Shown here: one piece after another, positions 10,204 through 21,179 of the stretch
How the letters are laid out: every line of letters begins with the position of its first letter
How positions within the stretch are numbered: position 1 is the first letter of the stretch
Assembly: GCA_025504975.1 (NCBI GenBank)
Contig: JANUWI010000007.1
Location: forward strand, 124,001-188,000
Length of the DNA: 64,000 bases
Direction of reading: 5' to 3'
Origin: Plenodomus lindquistii
Taxonomy: Eukaryota; Ascomycota; Dothideomycetes; Pleosporales; Leptosphaeriaceae
Notes under the pieces: model-generated
Told to the model about the DNA's origin: nothing
The model's input: the letters and a program-made list of their open reading frames with translations, nothing else
The model's database searches: none
Position numbers and translations under genes: made by a program

Positions 10204-11030
10204 TAATTAACGTTACACGGGATCTTGAACCACTACCCAATATCTACTCTATCTAGTCACACGGAGTCTGATGGACATCGTGGTTGTGCAACCGTTGAGG
10301 CGAGTTCCACCGTTCATATGGCACTAACGATCAAGCGAGTTCAACCACGGTGCTTGCAACAATGTGGTAATGCCAGCATCAGCACTAATCTGCCCGCGGT
10401 GTACGATTTGATGAAAAAGTAGCCGAACACAAGCTTTCCATCTACCAGAAAACTGGGTCTTCCTACACTACGTGCGGAAGCATGCGGCCGGTTCGCGAAA
10501 GTGAGTGGTGTACGAGCACCTCGTCATGAAGCCTTTTGAATTCTCTCCTCTGCCTTTTGCAATGTTTCAAGACGGCCGCGATCTTGTCCAAGCTCTTCCG
10601 ACGTCCGTCCACGTCACCCATCATCTCCAACAATGTCCAACGGACGCGTCGGAAATGTTTGGTGTAGCACTAGCGTAATGTACCCCACATGGTGCAGTGC
10701 TGGCGCTTCGGAAGGCAACAAGCGTGAGCGTGTCGGACGTCATGGTGACGATGGCAGCTCCTAGCGAGGGGTGCCGGTGGGTGAGGGGAATATCGTCATG
10801 AGGGGTAGTGACGAGAATTTCTAATTCCGTGAAAGAGAAGTCGAGTGTTTGGGATGTAGCAAATATCATGGAGCAATGGGTAGTGTGGCACATGGACACA
10901 GTTACAAAGGAACAAGTAATTTGGTGATATCGCTTCGACCGCTGATTTCATTACTAAGTGATCATGGTATATTACAAACATAGGCCACTCTTGTGTGCCA
11001 CAGTATTATCCAAACGAAAACGCTGCTCAT
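10204..11030. other. Intergenic, no gene seen
   Basis: About 830 bp between the converging 3' ends of the phosphodiesterase and the allergen-like gene. Only short unsupported open frames were seen, and no RNA gene or repeat. Confidence 0.45.
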
Positions 11031-12491
11031 CTATTTCATGAAGCCAGCCTTGCCATCGCCATCAGCATCAACCTTGGGGTTGAGCTTGTCCATCAGACTA
11101 GGCTTCTTGTGGGTGGTATCTGTAGTGTGTGAGTTGTCGGCCGATGAATGATGGGGTTCGAAGCGAGATTTGTCCTCAGTCAACGCTCGGGGCAAGCTAC
11201 CGTCTTCGTTGTTACGGTGTGCGAGACGGTCGGAGCCAGAGCGAGAACCCCCGATGACACCGTCGGTACCAACATGCTGACCAGTGTGGGACGTACCAGT
11301 GTGAGATGTACCAGTGTGGGATGTACCGGAGTGGGTGTTGTTACCCAGAATTCCTCCCTGGGTGGACGAACCGGCTAGGTTGCCTTGTCCGGCGGCACCA
11401 GTGTCACGAGCGTCAACACGGCCGTCATTGTTGCGGTCGAGAGGGTTGGCAGTGCCGTGTGAGCGAGTGGTGGAAGAGCCAGTCGCATCACGAGCGTCAA
11501 CACGGCCGTCATTGTTGCGGTCGAGAGGGTTGGCAGTGCCGTGTGAGCGAGTGGTGGAAGAGCCAGTCGCATCACGAGCGTCAACACGACCGTCATTGTT
11601 GCGGTCGAGAGGGTTCGCGGTTCCGTGTGTGCGGGTGGTGGAGGAACCAGTCACATCACGAGCGTCAACGCGACCATCGTTGTTGCGGTCGAGGGGATTG
11701 GCAGTGCCGTGGCCTAGGGTCGTCGAGTTAGTGGTAAGTCCACCTTGTTGGATGCCAGCGTGAGAATGATGGTTGGGTGTGGCATCATAATCGCCATGGC
11801 GAGCGTGCTCCTTACTGTGGTGTCCATCCTTGTGGGAAAGACCTGAGACGGCACCAAGACCTCCAGCAGTGGAGCTACCAATGTTCTTGGGGACACCCTC
11901 AAACTCGTCGTAACGCTCCTCGCGGCCGGTGAGGGATCCGCCCTTGGCCTTGAACTGGTCCATGGTCATGGCAGGGAGGGCAGTGGTCTCGTGGTGGGTT
12001 GCCTTGTTGTGGTGAACCTCGTGGATTGGGACGGTGGTGTGGATGACGCTGGGCTGAATGGTCTCCTTCTGCACAACGGGCTGGATAGTCTCGTGGATGT
12101 GGTGGTGTACATGCTCTCCACCAACAACGGGAGCAACGCTCTGGCTGTGAGTGGCAGCCTCGACGCGCCTCTCATCCTTGAACTGAGCCTGCTCGGCAAC
12201 TAGGTTCCTCTTTGTAGCATCGTGATCACGGTGGTCAAACTCGCGGTGCTGGACAGCACCAAGCCTAGCCTCGTGCTTCTCTGGGAGTACCTCGCGGTCC
12301 TGCACTGGCTGAATGGTGCGGTGGTAATGATCCTGGTGAACCTCCTTGTCAATGGCAGTGTTGACCTCCTCATGAACGTGGGGCTTGATGGTCTCTTGTG
12401 TGACAGCGGGGGCTACAGCCTCGTGAACAGTGGTGTCGTGGTGACCGGAGCGGCCCATGAAGTCGGTAATGGCTGCCTTTGCCTTGTCCAT
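11031..12491 (-). CDS. Histidine-rich 'allergen'/LEA-like hydrophilic protein with EF-hand-like repeats
   Basis: A single exon encodes 486 residues with no signal peptide or membrane segment. Residues 1-200 match the filamentous-fungal family commonly labelled allergen: blocks such as IKPHVHEEV, YHRTIQPV, EVLPEKH, HHHIHETIQPVVQKE and TTVPIHEVHH, very rich in His, Glu and Thr. After a glycine-rich middle, four near-identical 28-residue repeats each contain a loop D-R-N-N-D-G-R-V-D-A-R-D that fits the EF-hand/dockerin calcium-loop spacing (D1, N3, D5, G6, D9, D12). A short TSHTG array and a final DADGDGKAG loop follow. The whole looks disordered and heat-stable, suggesting stress protection or metal binding; the function is unproven. 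It shares a 44-residue domain with the gene divergent from it at 14034. Confidence 0.82.
   Translation of the reverse strand: MDKAKAAITDFMGRSGHHDTTVHEAVAPAVTQETIKPHVHEEVNTAIDKEVHQDHYHRTIQPVQDREVLPEKHEARLGAVQHREFDHRDHDATKRNLVAEQAQFKDERRVEAATHSQSVAPVVGGEHVHHHIHETIQPVVQKETIQPSVIHTTVPIHEVHHNKATHHETTALPAMTMDQFKAKGGSLTGREERYDEFEGVPKNIGSSTAGGLGAVSGLSHKDGHHSKEHARHGDYDATPNHHSHAGIQQGGLTTNSTTLGHGTANPLDRNNDGRVDARDVTGSSTTRTHGTANPLDRNNDGRVDARDATGSSTTRSHGTANPLDRNNDGRVDARDATGSSTTRSHGTANPLDRNNDGRVDARDTGAAGQGNLAGSSTQGGILGNNTHSGTSHTGTSHTGTSHTGQHVGTDGVIGGSRSGSDRLAHRNNEDGSLPRALTEDKSRFEPHHSSADNSHTTDTTHKKPSLMDKLNPKVDADGDGKAGFMK
11281..11325. repeat. 15-bp tandem repeat coding for TSHTG
   Basis: Three copies of a 15 bp unit (CCAGTGTGGGACGTA-like on the plus strand) lie in the 3' part of the allergen-like gene, giving successive S-H-T-G-T units. 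Units differ at one or two bases, so this is an in-frame minisatellite. Confidence 0.85.
11404..11736. repeat. 84-bp tandem repeat, four copies, in the allergen-like gene
   Basis: Four units begin at 11404, 11488, 11572 and 11656, exactly 84 bp apart. The two middle junctions are almost identical in DNA. Each encodes a 28-residue block with a calcium-loop-like D-x-N-x-D-G-x-V-D-x-x-D. Divergence increases towards the 5' end of the gene (11600-11736), as expected for recent unit duplication at the other end. Confidence 0.92.
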
Positions 12492-14033
12492 TGCGAAGTA
12501 TTTAGTGGAGTCGTGGGAAGATTTGGGGTATAAAGTTGATTGAATATGTGTTGGGTATCAAAGAGATGATTGTTTAGGTGTGATGATCTGTAGGGAAGCC
12601 GCTGAAAGGGTTCCTTTATACTGTGACGCTGGTGCAAGATGTCCCAGAGAGTCAACGCATGACGACGTAATGGACAATCCATAGTCCACACAAGTTGGCA
12701 GACAGTCCCCACTCGTTGGGTATGAGACAACAAAGTGTGACTGCCTTGCTTTGATCGATGTCCTGAACAGCAGTCATTGGTCGCCGAGGTAGGGTACCGT
12801 AGAATGCTTGCATGGTGGTGGCTCCGTGGGGCTGGTGACAGCGGGCTCGATACGTCAGGTAAGGCTCGCATCCAGTCAATGCATAGCGCCACAAGCCATT
12901 TCTGGACCTTGACCTAATCGGACGCGGTGATGCGCTTGGAGTGACGGAGGGCGCCATGTTACGCGCTGCAACCGTAATTCCACGCATTCCGCCTGCGCGT
13001 TCGGAAAGATGCAGTCATGGTGCAGGGCCCTCCCGAAGCCAGGCCTTTGCTGAGGCTGGCCGCGATGTTGTCGGGCGGCGTGGCAAGCGTTGTGCGTGTA
13101 TGGCAGTCTACCGGAGTGGAAGCTTGAAGCATGCAGATGGCATGCTGCCTATTCAGGCGATGGCGATCTGCGCTGGGATCAAGGGCCCGTGCGCGATCCC
13201 TTATGGCGATCACCACAATCACCATGTTCCTTTATGCTTTTTCCCTCACGTTTTGTCGCGCGCCCTCCCGTCTGGTCGGCCATTCCGGTAACATGGCTCG
13301 GTGGAAGATCGCTCCGCCGACGATCGCCCTCGATTTGGCCCGTCAAGGTGCTCATCAGTGGAGCCCTCGGTGACCAGACGGGCAGACTGCCCCTCTTTGT
13401 CGTCATGCTGCTCTAGTCTCCACGGCGACAACCCTTATGCCTCAATCCGCGTCACGGGCACTGTGCCACGCTCGCTCCGCGGTGCTCTGCTGCCAGAGCT
13501 TCCAGTGACCAGACACATGTACAGACCACAGCGCCGACGTCATCGACGGCGCCACATCAGCCGTTGACGGGCCAGAAGTAGCCCATTTGCTAGCGGCAAG
13601 GAGCTCGTGCGGCCAGCAAGGGAAGAAAACATCAGTCTAGAACGCACATGCAAGAAGCCACCATGCACTTCTGCGAGAGCTGCTAGACATTGCCATCTGC
13701 GTCTCGTGTTGGCCAGAGTTGGAGAGAATCAATATGGCGTGTCACTCGCGTGTCGCCCGTTTGTCCAAGTTTGTTAAAGCCTCAAACGTTCCGCCTATTC
13801 CAGAAGAAAACAACTAGCTTCCAGCACACTGCAACGTTTGTCCTACGCGGAACCGAGCGTCTGTGGGCAAGTGCACCGACCGCGTCATCATGCCGTGAAG
13901 CTATAGGTTGCTCACTTCTCGGTTTCCTCCTGACCGCGCTTCGAACCCAACTCCCCTGATCTGTCCTAACTCGGCTTACTCCACGTGTCCTTGTATTGTT
14001 GTTTCGCTATCGTTGCCTCCATTGCCAGCTGAT
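12492..14033. promoter_or_regulatory. Long divergent upstream region of the two genes sharing a domain
   Basis: 1.54 kb between the ATG of the allergen-like gene and that of the gene at 14034. Open frames in 12900-13570 on both strands overlap and have no recognisable domains, so I call none. No tandem repeat was seen. Confidence 0.45.
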
Positions 14034-15442
14034 ATGGAGCGTATCAAGTCTAAGCTCCGCAGCTCGCGCCGTACCAAATCCCCTTCGTCTCGGTCTCCAC
14101 GACAGTCATACGAGTCGTCCGAGGCATCAAGTCCGCGTGCTGAACGTCATTCTATTGCTTCTGATGGACGTGCTCGAGGATCGTTGGACTATTCCAACGG
14201 AAGCGCAGTCGGCAGTCCCAAGGGTCCACCTGCCGCGGCTCGTTACGAGAATCGACACGAGAACGGCTTATCAGCAGCACATTATCCTACAATGCACACA
14301 GTCCACACACAAACTACGACTTCCTCAAAAGTATCGATAGACCCATATGTTGCAAAGGACTATCAAGCCTATCTACCTGCCCTCGCCCCTAATGGCGATG
14401 CTCATCCGCAGCAACATGCACGAGTAGGCGAAACCAGACATCATTCCAATGGCGTACATGATATATCTGGTCGCAACAGCGACAGGAACAGAACTTCGCT
14501 AGACTCTGGGAGAGACAAACCACTCCCGAAAGCACCAGGTACGCCAGCCGGTATATCTCTCAAGCGTCTTTGAACCGCCTAGACGTTCTGCCTTGTCATA
14601 TGCTAACCTTAGATTCAGGTACTGTCGGGACGAGCCAAGGTCGATCGCGGAAGCAGTCTCTAGGATCTGCGGGCAGAACCGATCGCAATGGTAGCGATAC
14701 ACCTGAGTGGAAAGCACAGCAGGCGGCGATGATGGAAGGGGTGGTAGACTTGCGAGACACGGTTGACGTGGACAAGGAGACCACGATTGCTGCACGTGAG
14801 TACATCTCAACATGCCCAGCACCTTGAGCTTTCTTCTCCTTCACTTGAGTAAGGCTGACAGAAATTCAAGCCGTCGTACACGAAGTCATCAAACCCCACG
14901 AACACGAGGTCATACAGCACAAGATCTTCCGCGAAATCCACAATTACTCGTACTATCACCGATTGCAGCCAGTCATGCATACGGAAGTCCTGCCGCCGCG
15001 CCATTTCATTCCTAATCCAGACGGCGAAGGTCTTATTGAGATCACGGCGGATGAATTGCCTTCGCGTACCGGGCAGAATAGGTGGTGGGAGATTGTGCAA
15101 AAGCAAATTCCACAAACCTACGAGGTTCAATCCAGATGGCGCACCGAGCCTGAGATCATACACGGTCCGACAACGATCACGGCGGAGGGATTCGAGCGCA
15201 AAGAGACTACTATTGTTTATCCACCATCGTTGGAAGATATGACCGACTACGATGGAGTTGTGCAACCAGTCCACTTCGACCACAAGACTGGGGAGCGCTG
15301 GCTTGGGGAGGTGACAACTATGTCGAAGCTTAAAGAGCAGTACGACAACGACGCGCTCACAATGAGAGAGTTGACAGAAAGTCTACCAGAGGTTCCTGAT
15401 AGCCCTTCGGTCAAGCGAAAGCCGGTCGGAATAGCAATCTGA
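14034..15442 (+). CDS. Unknown protein carrying an allergen-family-like 44-residue domain
   Basis: Exons 14034..14538, 14619..14795 and 14871..15442 encode 417 residues. The introns are 80 and 75 bp, with GTACGC and GTGAGT donors and CAG and AAG acceptors. Residues 1-180 are Ser/Arg-rich and look disordered. Residues 229-272 align without gaps to residues 30-73 of the divergent allergen-like protein, sharing 20 of 44 positions, including the blocks IKPH-x-HE, QPV and EVLP and a final His. After it comes a folded-looking, Trp-containing region with no family I recognise (RTGQNRWWEIVQKQ, WRTEPEIIHG). No targeting signal is visible. The function is unknown; relationship to the neighbour is supported directly by sequence. 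Confidence 0.75.
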
Positions 15443-17578
15443 CATCTGGTGGGGCCACGGTGTGCGGAGTGACTTGTAAGATAGAACAGGGAAGCAGTTC
15501 TACGTTTGATGCATCCTAATACGCACGTCTATGTGCTTCTAATGTAAAATAGGGAAGAAGTTGGCGACCTAGTGTTGAGGTTGTCTGGTTGGTGCTTTTC
15601 TCATTTAATCTTTGGAGTAATGAACAGCTCAAACCACTTTCCACTTCTGAGCTCCTCCCATCGTCCAACATCCCACAAGAAAACAATCAAACAAGTCCAT
15701 GGCTCACCGTACCGCTTTTCTTTCTTTCTGCCACGATCGCTTCTACATGCCCACCACGCCCAGTGAGCAAGCTGGCGTGTTTTACCACATGCACACGTCC
15801 AACTTCCACCTTTCACACAGCCCCGCAATTTCAACAGCATCATTTCAATCTTTGGTGGACCACCTGATCTGCCTAGCGACGCAGAACGGCAAGCACGCAT
15901 ATTCTCATTTCAAGTATTCCGTTGCCACACGGCTCTAGGCGATCAAGGATGGATTAGGAATAACGCCAGGCATTCATCGCGCTAGCTCTAGTAGTGGTCT
16001 AGACACTGTTCTCAAGCACTTCTCAGCTTCCAGAATCCCGCTACAGAATACGAGGTGACGAGTACGCTATGCAAGCTACGGCACTCACCAAGCGCTTTGG
16101 ATTTTGGTCGGGAAGAGGTCTTTGTGGGATGATCTCTACTCCCAACCCAGCCCATTCGTAGGTGTATTACTGGAAGTTCGACAGGTGTCAGCGCTGCCTA
16201 AAGTCACGTGCTCGCAACTGAGTTCCTCGAAGCAGATACCACGGTCTTGTCAAAAGTCAAATATGGCTAGCTGACTGTCTCAGTTGATGTACCACGGGCG
16301 CTAGTCATGAGTGTGAACGTTAGATGATGACCCGAGAGTGTGTCGTTAGATTTGCTGATGGACCTTGCCGTCAGGGAAGCGTGGGGTGCTTGTTTAGACC
16401 AAGAACTCCAGCCAGCTGGGACTGAGCCAGACAAGAACTGCTCAGACGTCCTGGGCGAACTCTTGGATGCAGGATGGGCTTCGTCTACCGCCAACAAATG
16501 GCGCGATAACATTGCAAAGTCATACAGCGCTCCTACGCGACGCCACAAGGCTGGTCTTACCCCATGGGCAACCCCACCCTTACCTACTGTACAGCAGACC
16601 TGGACCCGTCAATTGAACTGAAATTCACACGGGCTGCCCACTCAGTCCGCTCAGGCATACACCTAGAAAATCTTTGTGGGAGCTAACAGCAAACCATTCG
16701 ATATACACGTACGAACAAGCCCCGTGGCGAAAGGTGGGCGTGAGAAGCCGCCGGGCGCCTGTCGTGGGCCCAGAGTTGCCAAGTAAATCATGGCCACTCC
16801 ACAATCGACCCTCGTGTGGTAATTGGAGAAATCCTGCGGGCCAAGGCTGACGGAAGGGTTGATTGCGCCAGCCTGAGAAAGAATCGGCGTCTCCGACCAA
16901 CACTGTAGAGTATGCCATTGCGATATTCAATGAGGTGATCACGCAACGTAGCAGGACAGACTACAGAGCACCATGAGTCTCGAGTCACAAAAGCACGTGC
17001 AAACCAAAATGCCGAAGCCGCAATTGTGAGAGAGGAATGTTTGAAATTCCACGTACTCAGTCTCGGTTATGGCTTAGCGTCAGAGCCCCGGTATCACCAA
17101 CGGCTACATACAATCACTAGGTAGCTCGGGACGCATGGCCGACCCAGGACCATGGCCTCTACATTCAAACGATAGCTAGGGTCATCCAAGAGCTCGAGTT
17201 GAAAGCTCTGTCTACGTGTCATCATATTGGCGCAAAGAGCATTACGACACCAAGGATGCGGCAGACTTGTGGAGGCCTAGGATGATCAAGAGATTAGTGC
17301 GATCAGGCGCGTTCACTACTAAGCGCAAACAGCGTAATGCAGGGCTGAGTCTCCAGCCCACGCTAAAGCTACTGGGGGTTTATCAACACGGCACCGCGCA
17401 CCTACTTCCTCGGCTGGTCGCTGTTATCACATCTCGCTGTCAATCGACTTTTCACTGAGTGTCCTCAAAGCCAACACCATCCTCAATTCCGGTTTATGAG
17501 TTTCGCGGTGCAGTTTTTCGCGCTTCTCCTCAAAACCATACTCTGAAGCCCCGCCTAGCGGGCTTACACACCCCCACG
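15443..17578. other. Intergenic, no gene seen
   Basis: 2.1 kb upstream of the permease. Open frames of up to 99 codons at 15600-15900 and 16267-16620 lie on both strands without domains or splice partners. The permease frame is open for about 40 codons upstream of its ATG but has no in-frame ATG there. Confidence 0.45.
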
Positions 17579-19625
17579 ATGGACTCCACGGGCAAAGACT
17601 TCTCGGCTGGTGGCTCTCACGAGCTCAATAACCACGCCGACGAAGAGAAGAACTATGATCCTGTTGCTCGTCGCTCCAGCACGATTGGCTCTGTTCGATC
17701 GCTCTCCGATAACACACATCGCACACTAAAGAGTCGGCACATTCAGCTCATTGGTATTGGTGGTACCATCGGAACAGCTCTCTACGTCCAAATTGGCAGA
17801 GGTCTGATGAATGGAGGGCCGGCAGCTCTGTTCTTGGCCTTCACAATATGGTGAGCGCTTCGAAACCTCGGCTACAAGCATCCGCTTGAGTCGGGGCCCG
17901 AGAATGCGTACAAATGCTAAACGACCATAGGTGTACCGTCATCTTGGCCGTGACGCTCAGTGAGGCTCCCAAATTTGATTTCCATCGCGACAATTCCCAC
18001 AGCGACATTGCCAAAGCGCTTCAATGAATTGCCCACAGCAACTTGCGAATGCCCGAGCCCTAGTGCAACTTTGAGCTAATGCAGGTTTAGGCATCGCTGA
18101 ATTGGTCACTTATCTCCCCGTTTCGTCGCCATTTATTCACTTCGCTGGAAGATTCGTCGACGAAGCTTTCGGCGTTGCGGCTGGTTGGAACTTCTTCGTC
18201 TTCGAAGCGTTCCTTGTCCCATTCGAAATTGTAGCGTGTAACGTCATCATTGGTTTCTGGAGTGATATCGTGCCAACTGGTGCCATCATCGCAATAGTCA
18301 TCGTTCTCTATGCGTAGGTCTTGATTTCCACTTGCCGCAAATTCGCATATACGGCCACTCTCACCGGCTGGCGAAATTGTGGTTGTGGTCTACAGAGAAG
18401 CTGACGGTTACACAGAGTAATCAACATGATGGCGGTTAAGTGGTATGGCGAAACTGAATTCTGGGCTGCTCTAGGCAAAGTCCTTCTCATCATCGGCCTT
18501 CTACTCTTTACCTTCATCTCCATGTTGGGCGGAAATCCCGAGAAAGACCGCTACGGTTTCCGATACTGGAAGAACCCTGGTAGCTTCACCGAGCTATACT
18601 ACGGAGGAGATCTCGGGCGCTTCCTCGGATTCCTGCAATGTTTGATTCAGGCCTCGTTCACAATTGCCGGGCCAGACTACGTTTCCATGGCTGCCGGTGA
18701 AACCGAGAACCCTCGCAAAGTCCTTCCTCGCGCTTACAACGCGGTGTTCTATCGTCTCACCACCTTTTTTGTGCTTGGCTCGCTCGCTGTTGGTATCAAT
18801 GTGCCATACAACGACCCAGAGCTCATTGGTGCTTTCAGAGACGGAAAGCCTGGGGCCGCAGCCTCGCCCTACGTCATCGCCATGAACAGACTTCGAATCG
18901 AAGGCCTTCCACACGTCGTCAACGCCGGTGTACTCGCCTCTGCGTTCTCTGCCGGAAACTCGTACGTCTATTGCGCGTCCCGCTCGCTCTACGGTCTTTC
19001 GCTCGAAGGCAAAGCTCCAAAGGTCCTAAGGAGGTGCACTAAGCAGGGTGTGCCGTATTTGTGTGTCGGCATCGTCCTCATTATCGCGCTTCTCTCGTTC
19101 TTGCAGTTGGGTGAACAGTCGGCTATCGTGTTGAACTGGTTCGTCAGCTTGATCACTGCGTCTCAGCTCATCAACTTCAGCGTCATGTGTTACACGTTCA
19201 TCTGCTTCCACAAGGCCTGCAAGGTGCAGGGACTCGACCGGAAGACACTTCCATATGTCGGACTTGCGCAACCATATGCAGCGTGGTATGGACTGGTCTG
19301 CACATTCGTTATGACGTTTGTCGGTGGTTACACGGTGTTCTTGGACGGCTACTGGGATGTGCCGAATTTCTTGTTTTCATACTTGATGTAAGTTTTTTAA
19401 TCCCCGCTCAAATACAGCTACGACATGACTAACGAATTTAAAAGGGTCATGGTATTCCCCGTCCTCTTCCTGGGATGGAAGATCCTCAAGAAGACTAAAT
19501 TCATAAAGGCACATGAGGCGGACTTGTACTCTGGCGTGGCCGAGATTGAAGAGTACACCAGGAACTTTGTGCCCAAGCACGAGACGAGAATCTTCATCAA
19601 GGTTCTGGACAAACTGTTTGGGTAG
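17579..19625 (+). CDS. Amino-acid/polyamine permease (YAT family, Agp2-like)
   Basis: Five exons: 17579..17850, 17931..17959, 18091..18313, 18416..19387 and 19445..19625, encoding 558 residues. A hydrophilic N-terminus precedes the first membrane helix, HIQLIGIGGTIGTALYVQIG, the hallmark of the APC superfamily. About twelve helices follow, with ELVTYLPVSSPFIHFAGRF, AGWNFFVFEAFLVPFEIVA and MAAGETENPRKVLPRA as family signatures. The AGWNFFVFE...VPFEIVA stretch and the length resemble yeast Agp2, a plasma-membrane carnitine/polyamine permease and sensor; the substrate here is inference. Exon 2 has only 29 bases. It runs alone downstream of a 2.1 kb gene-free region. Confidence 0.9.
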
Positions 19626-19904
19626 AGGGTAGCTTCACGCATGAACAGAGCTGTGTGCGACTGCGGATGGCGATGATGTATCTAGAAATGATGGCAAGAG
19701 CTGAGCCGTTTTCGCGAATGCGGTTCTACAGATTTACATATAGATGGTGGATCCACCACGGAACAATCACGCGTAATGACTATTAGGTCTGATACAAAAA
19801 TGAATTATTCAAAGACCATAAAAACATATATACCTCCCAATGAAACAAGATTTGAATGGGTATCGTTGCAAACAAACGCCAAAGTACAAGTAAGCCTAGG
19901 CCCG

Positions 19905-21179
19905 TCAAAATAGAAAAGTCGGTATATCATCCAGCTTCACCGTTTTATGCTTCTCTTCCTCATCTGCCTTGTCACGATCGGCTTTGCGCTTGGCAAGTCG
20001 ATCGGCAACATCATTGCCAGATCTAACACTGCTTGGAGTCTTCCCACCGCCCCAGTCATCCATATCGATTGAACGAGCCGATTTGGTGCTCGTAGGTGTG
20101 CGTATCGTCGTAGATGTTTCAGAGAAGGATACTCGAGCTGGTGTTTTTAGTGTCGGTGATGTTGGCTCTTCCTTGGGCTTGGATACTGCAGTCGTCTTCT
20201 TGGGTATATACTCGTCCAGCATGTCGAAGGGTGTTGCACGCGCGGGTCTGGTGCGAGGCTTCGTAGTTGGCAAAGGGGCCGCTGGCTTTTTGAATGACGG
20301 TGCTGGTGTTGTTCCAGGGCTAGGATTGGCTTTGGAAGACGCAGTTGACAGTGACGTTGGCCGTGGTGTTGGCCTTGATGTAGATGGTGTAGGTGGCAAT
20401 TCTGTCGTCGGATGTGGTAGCACTGCTGTTGGTTCTGGCTTTCGGAGAAGAGCACGTCGTGGTGGAGGCTTCATGGCGTCCAGATCTTCACCATCAGAAT
20501 CCGACAATATATTTGGGCGCACTGGTCTGCCGAAGCTCGCTCGGGTACTTGGTAGGTTCTCCTCGTCCTCGTCCTGGCTTGCGAAAACGTCTCTAATGGC
20601 TTCCCTCTGTCGCTTCTCTTGCACTCTAGCCCTTTCTTTCGTCGCACCATCAGATGAGAGTTTCGCATTCGGTACCACAGGCCGTGGTATCTCGGCCTCT
20701 TTCTTCTTGGCTTCAATAGTCTCCTTGAGCCGCTCATACTCTGCAATATGCAGATGTCGCGTGAACAGCTTGGCCGTCTCCAGGAACTCATCTTCAACCA
20801 TCATCCATTCATCATCGCGGAGATCAAACTTTGACACGCCTTTGCGCATGGGCTCGACTGTCGGTTTATCGATATCTGCTATGGGCGGTGGTGATGAAGA
20901 TGGCGCTCGATCTTCGCTGCGAGGACCTCGACGCAGAAGATTTGTTCGTGGAGTTTTTGATTCCACGGCGAGATCGGAGAGGTCGTCATCATCTGGATCT
21001 ACTGCTCTTTCTTTGCCCTTTTTGTTGCTGGCGAGGATGGTACCACTGAAGAAGTCATCGTCTATATCAGAGCGGACGCGCAACTTCTTTGCTGGGTTTC
21101 GCGGAGCCTTTGTCGCCGTTTTGGTTTGTGTTCGGCTTGGGCCAGCTTTGCTTGCCCAAGGTAGTTGTCGTCGAGGCAT
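19905..21179 (-). CDS. Unknown, largely disordered, probably nuclear protein
   Basis: A single exon encodes 424 residues, rich in Pro, Ser, Thr, Lys and Arg. Only residues about 124-160 look folded: DDEWMMVEDEFLETAKLF followed by a helix with HLHIAEYERLK, which I take as the conserved core. Basic clusters and PTPS/TPR repeats suggest a phosphorylated nuclear protein. The chain ends in a short hydrophobic tail, DDIPTFLF, that could be a docking motif. I do not recognise the family. A long antisense open frame covers the gene and is a codon-bias shadow. It is divergent from the eIF2-alpha kinase gene. Confidence 0.72.
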   Translation of the reverse strand: MPRRQLPWASKAGPSRTQTKTATKAPRNPAKKLRVRSDIDDDFFSGTILASNKKGKERAVDPDDDDLSDLAVESKTPRTNLLRRGPRSEDRAPSSSPPPIADIDKPTVEPMRKGVSKFDLRDDEWMMVEDEFLETAKLFTRHLHIAEYERLKETIEAKKKEAEIPRPVVPNAKLSSDGATKERARVQEKRQREAIRDVFASQDEDEENLPSTRASFGRPVRPNILSDSDGEDLDAMKPPPRRALLRKPEPTAVLPHPTTELPPTPSTSRPTPRPTSLSTASSKANPSPGTTPAPSFKKPAAPLPTTKPRTRPARATPFDMLDEYIPKKTTAVSKPKEEPTSPTLKTPARVSFSETSTTIRTPTSTKSARSIDMDDWGGGKTPSSVRSGNDVADRLAKRKADRDKADEEEKHKTVKLDDIPTFLF

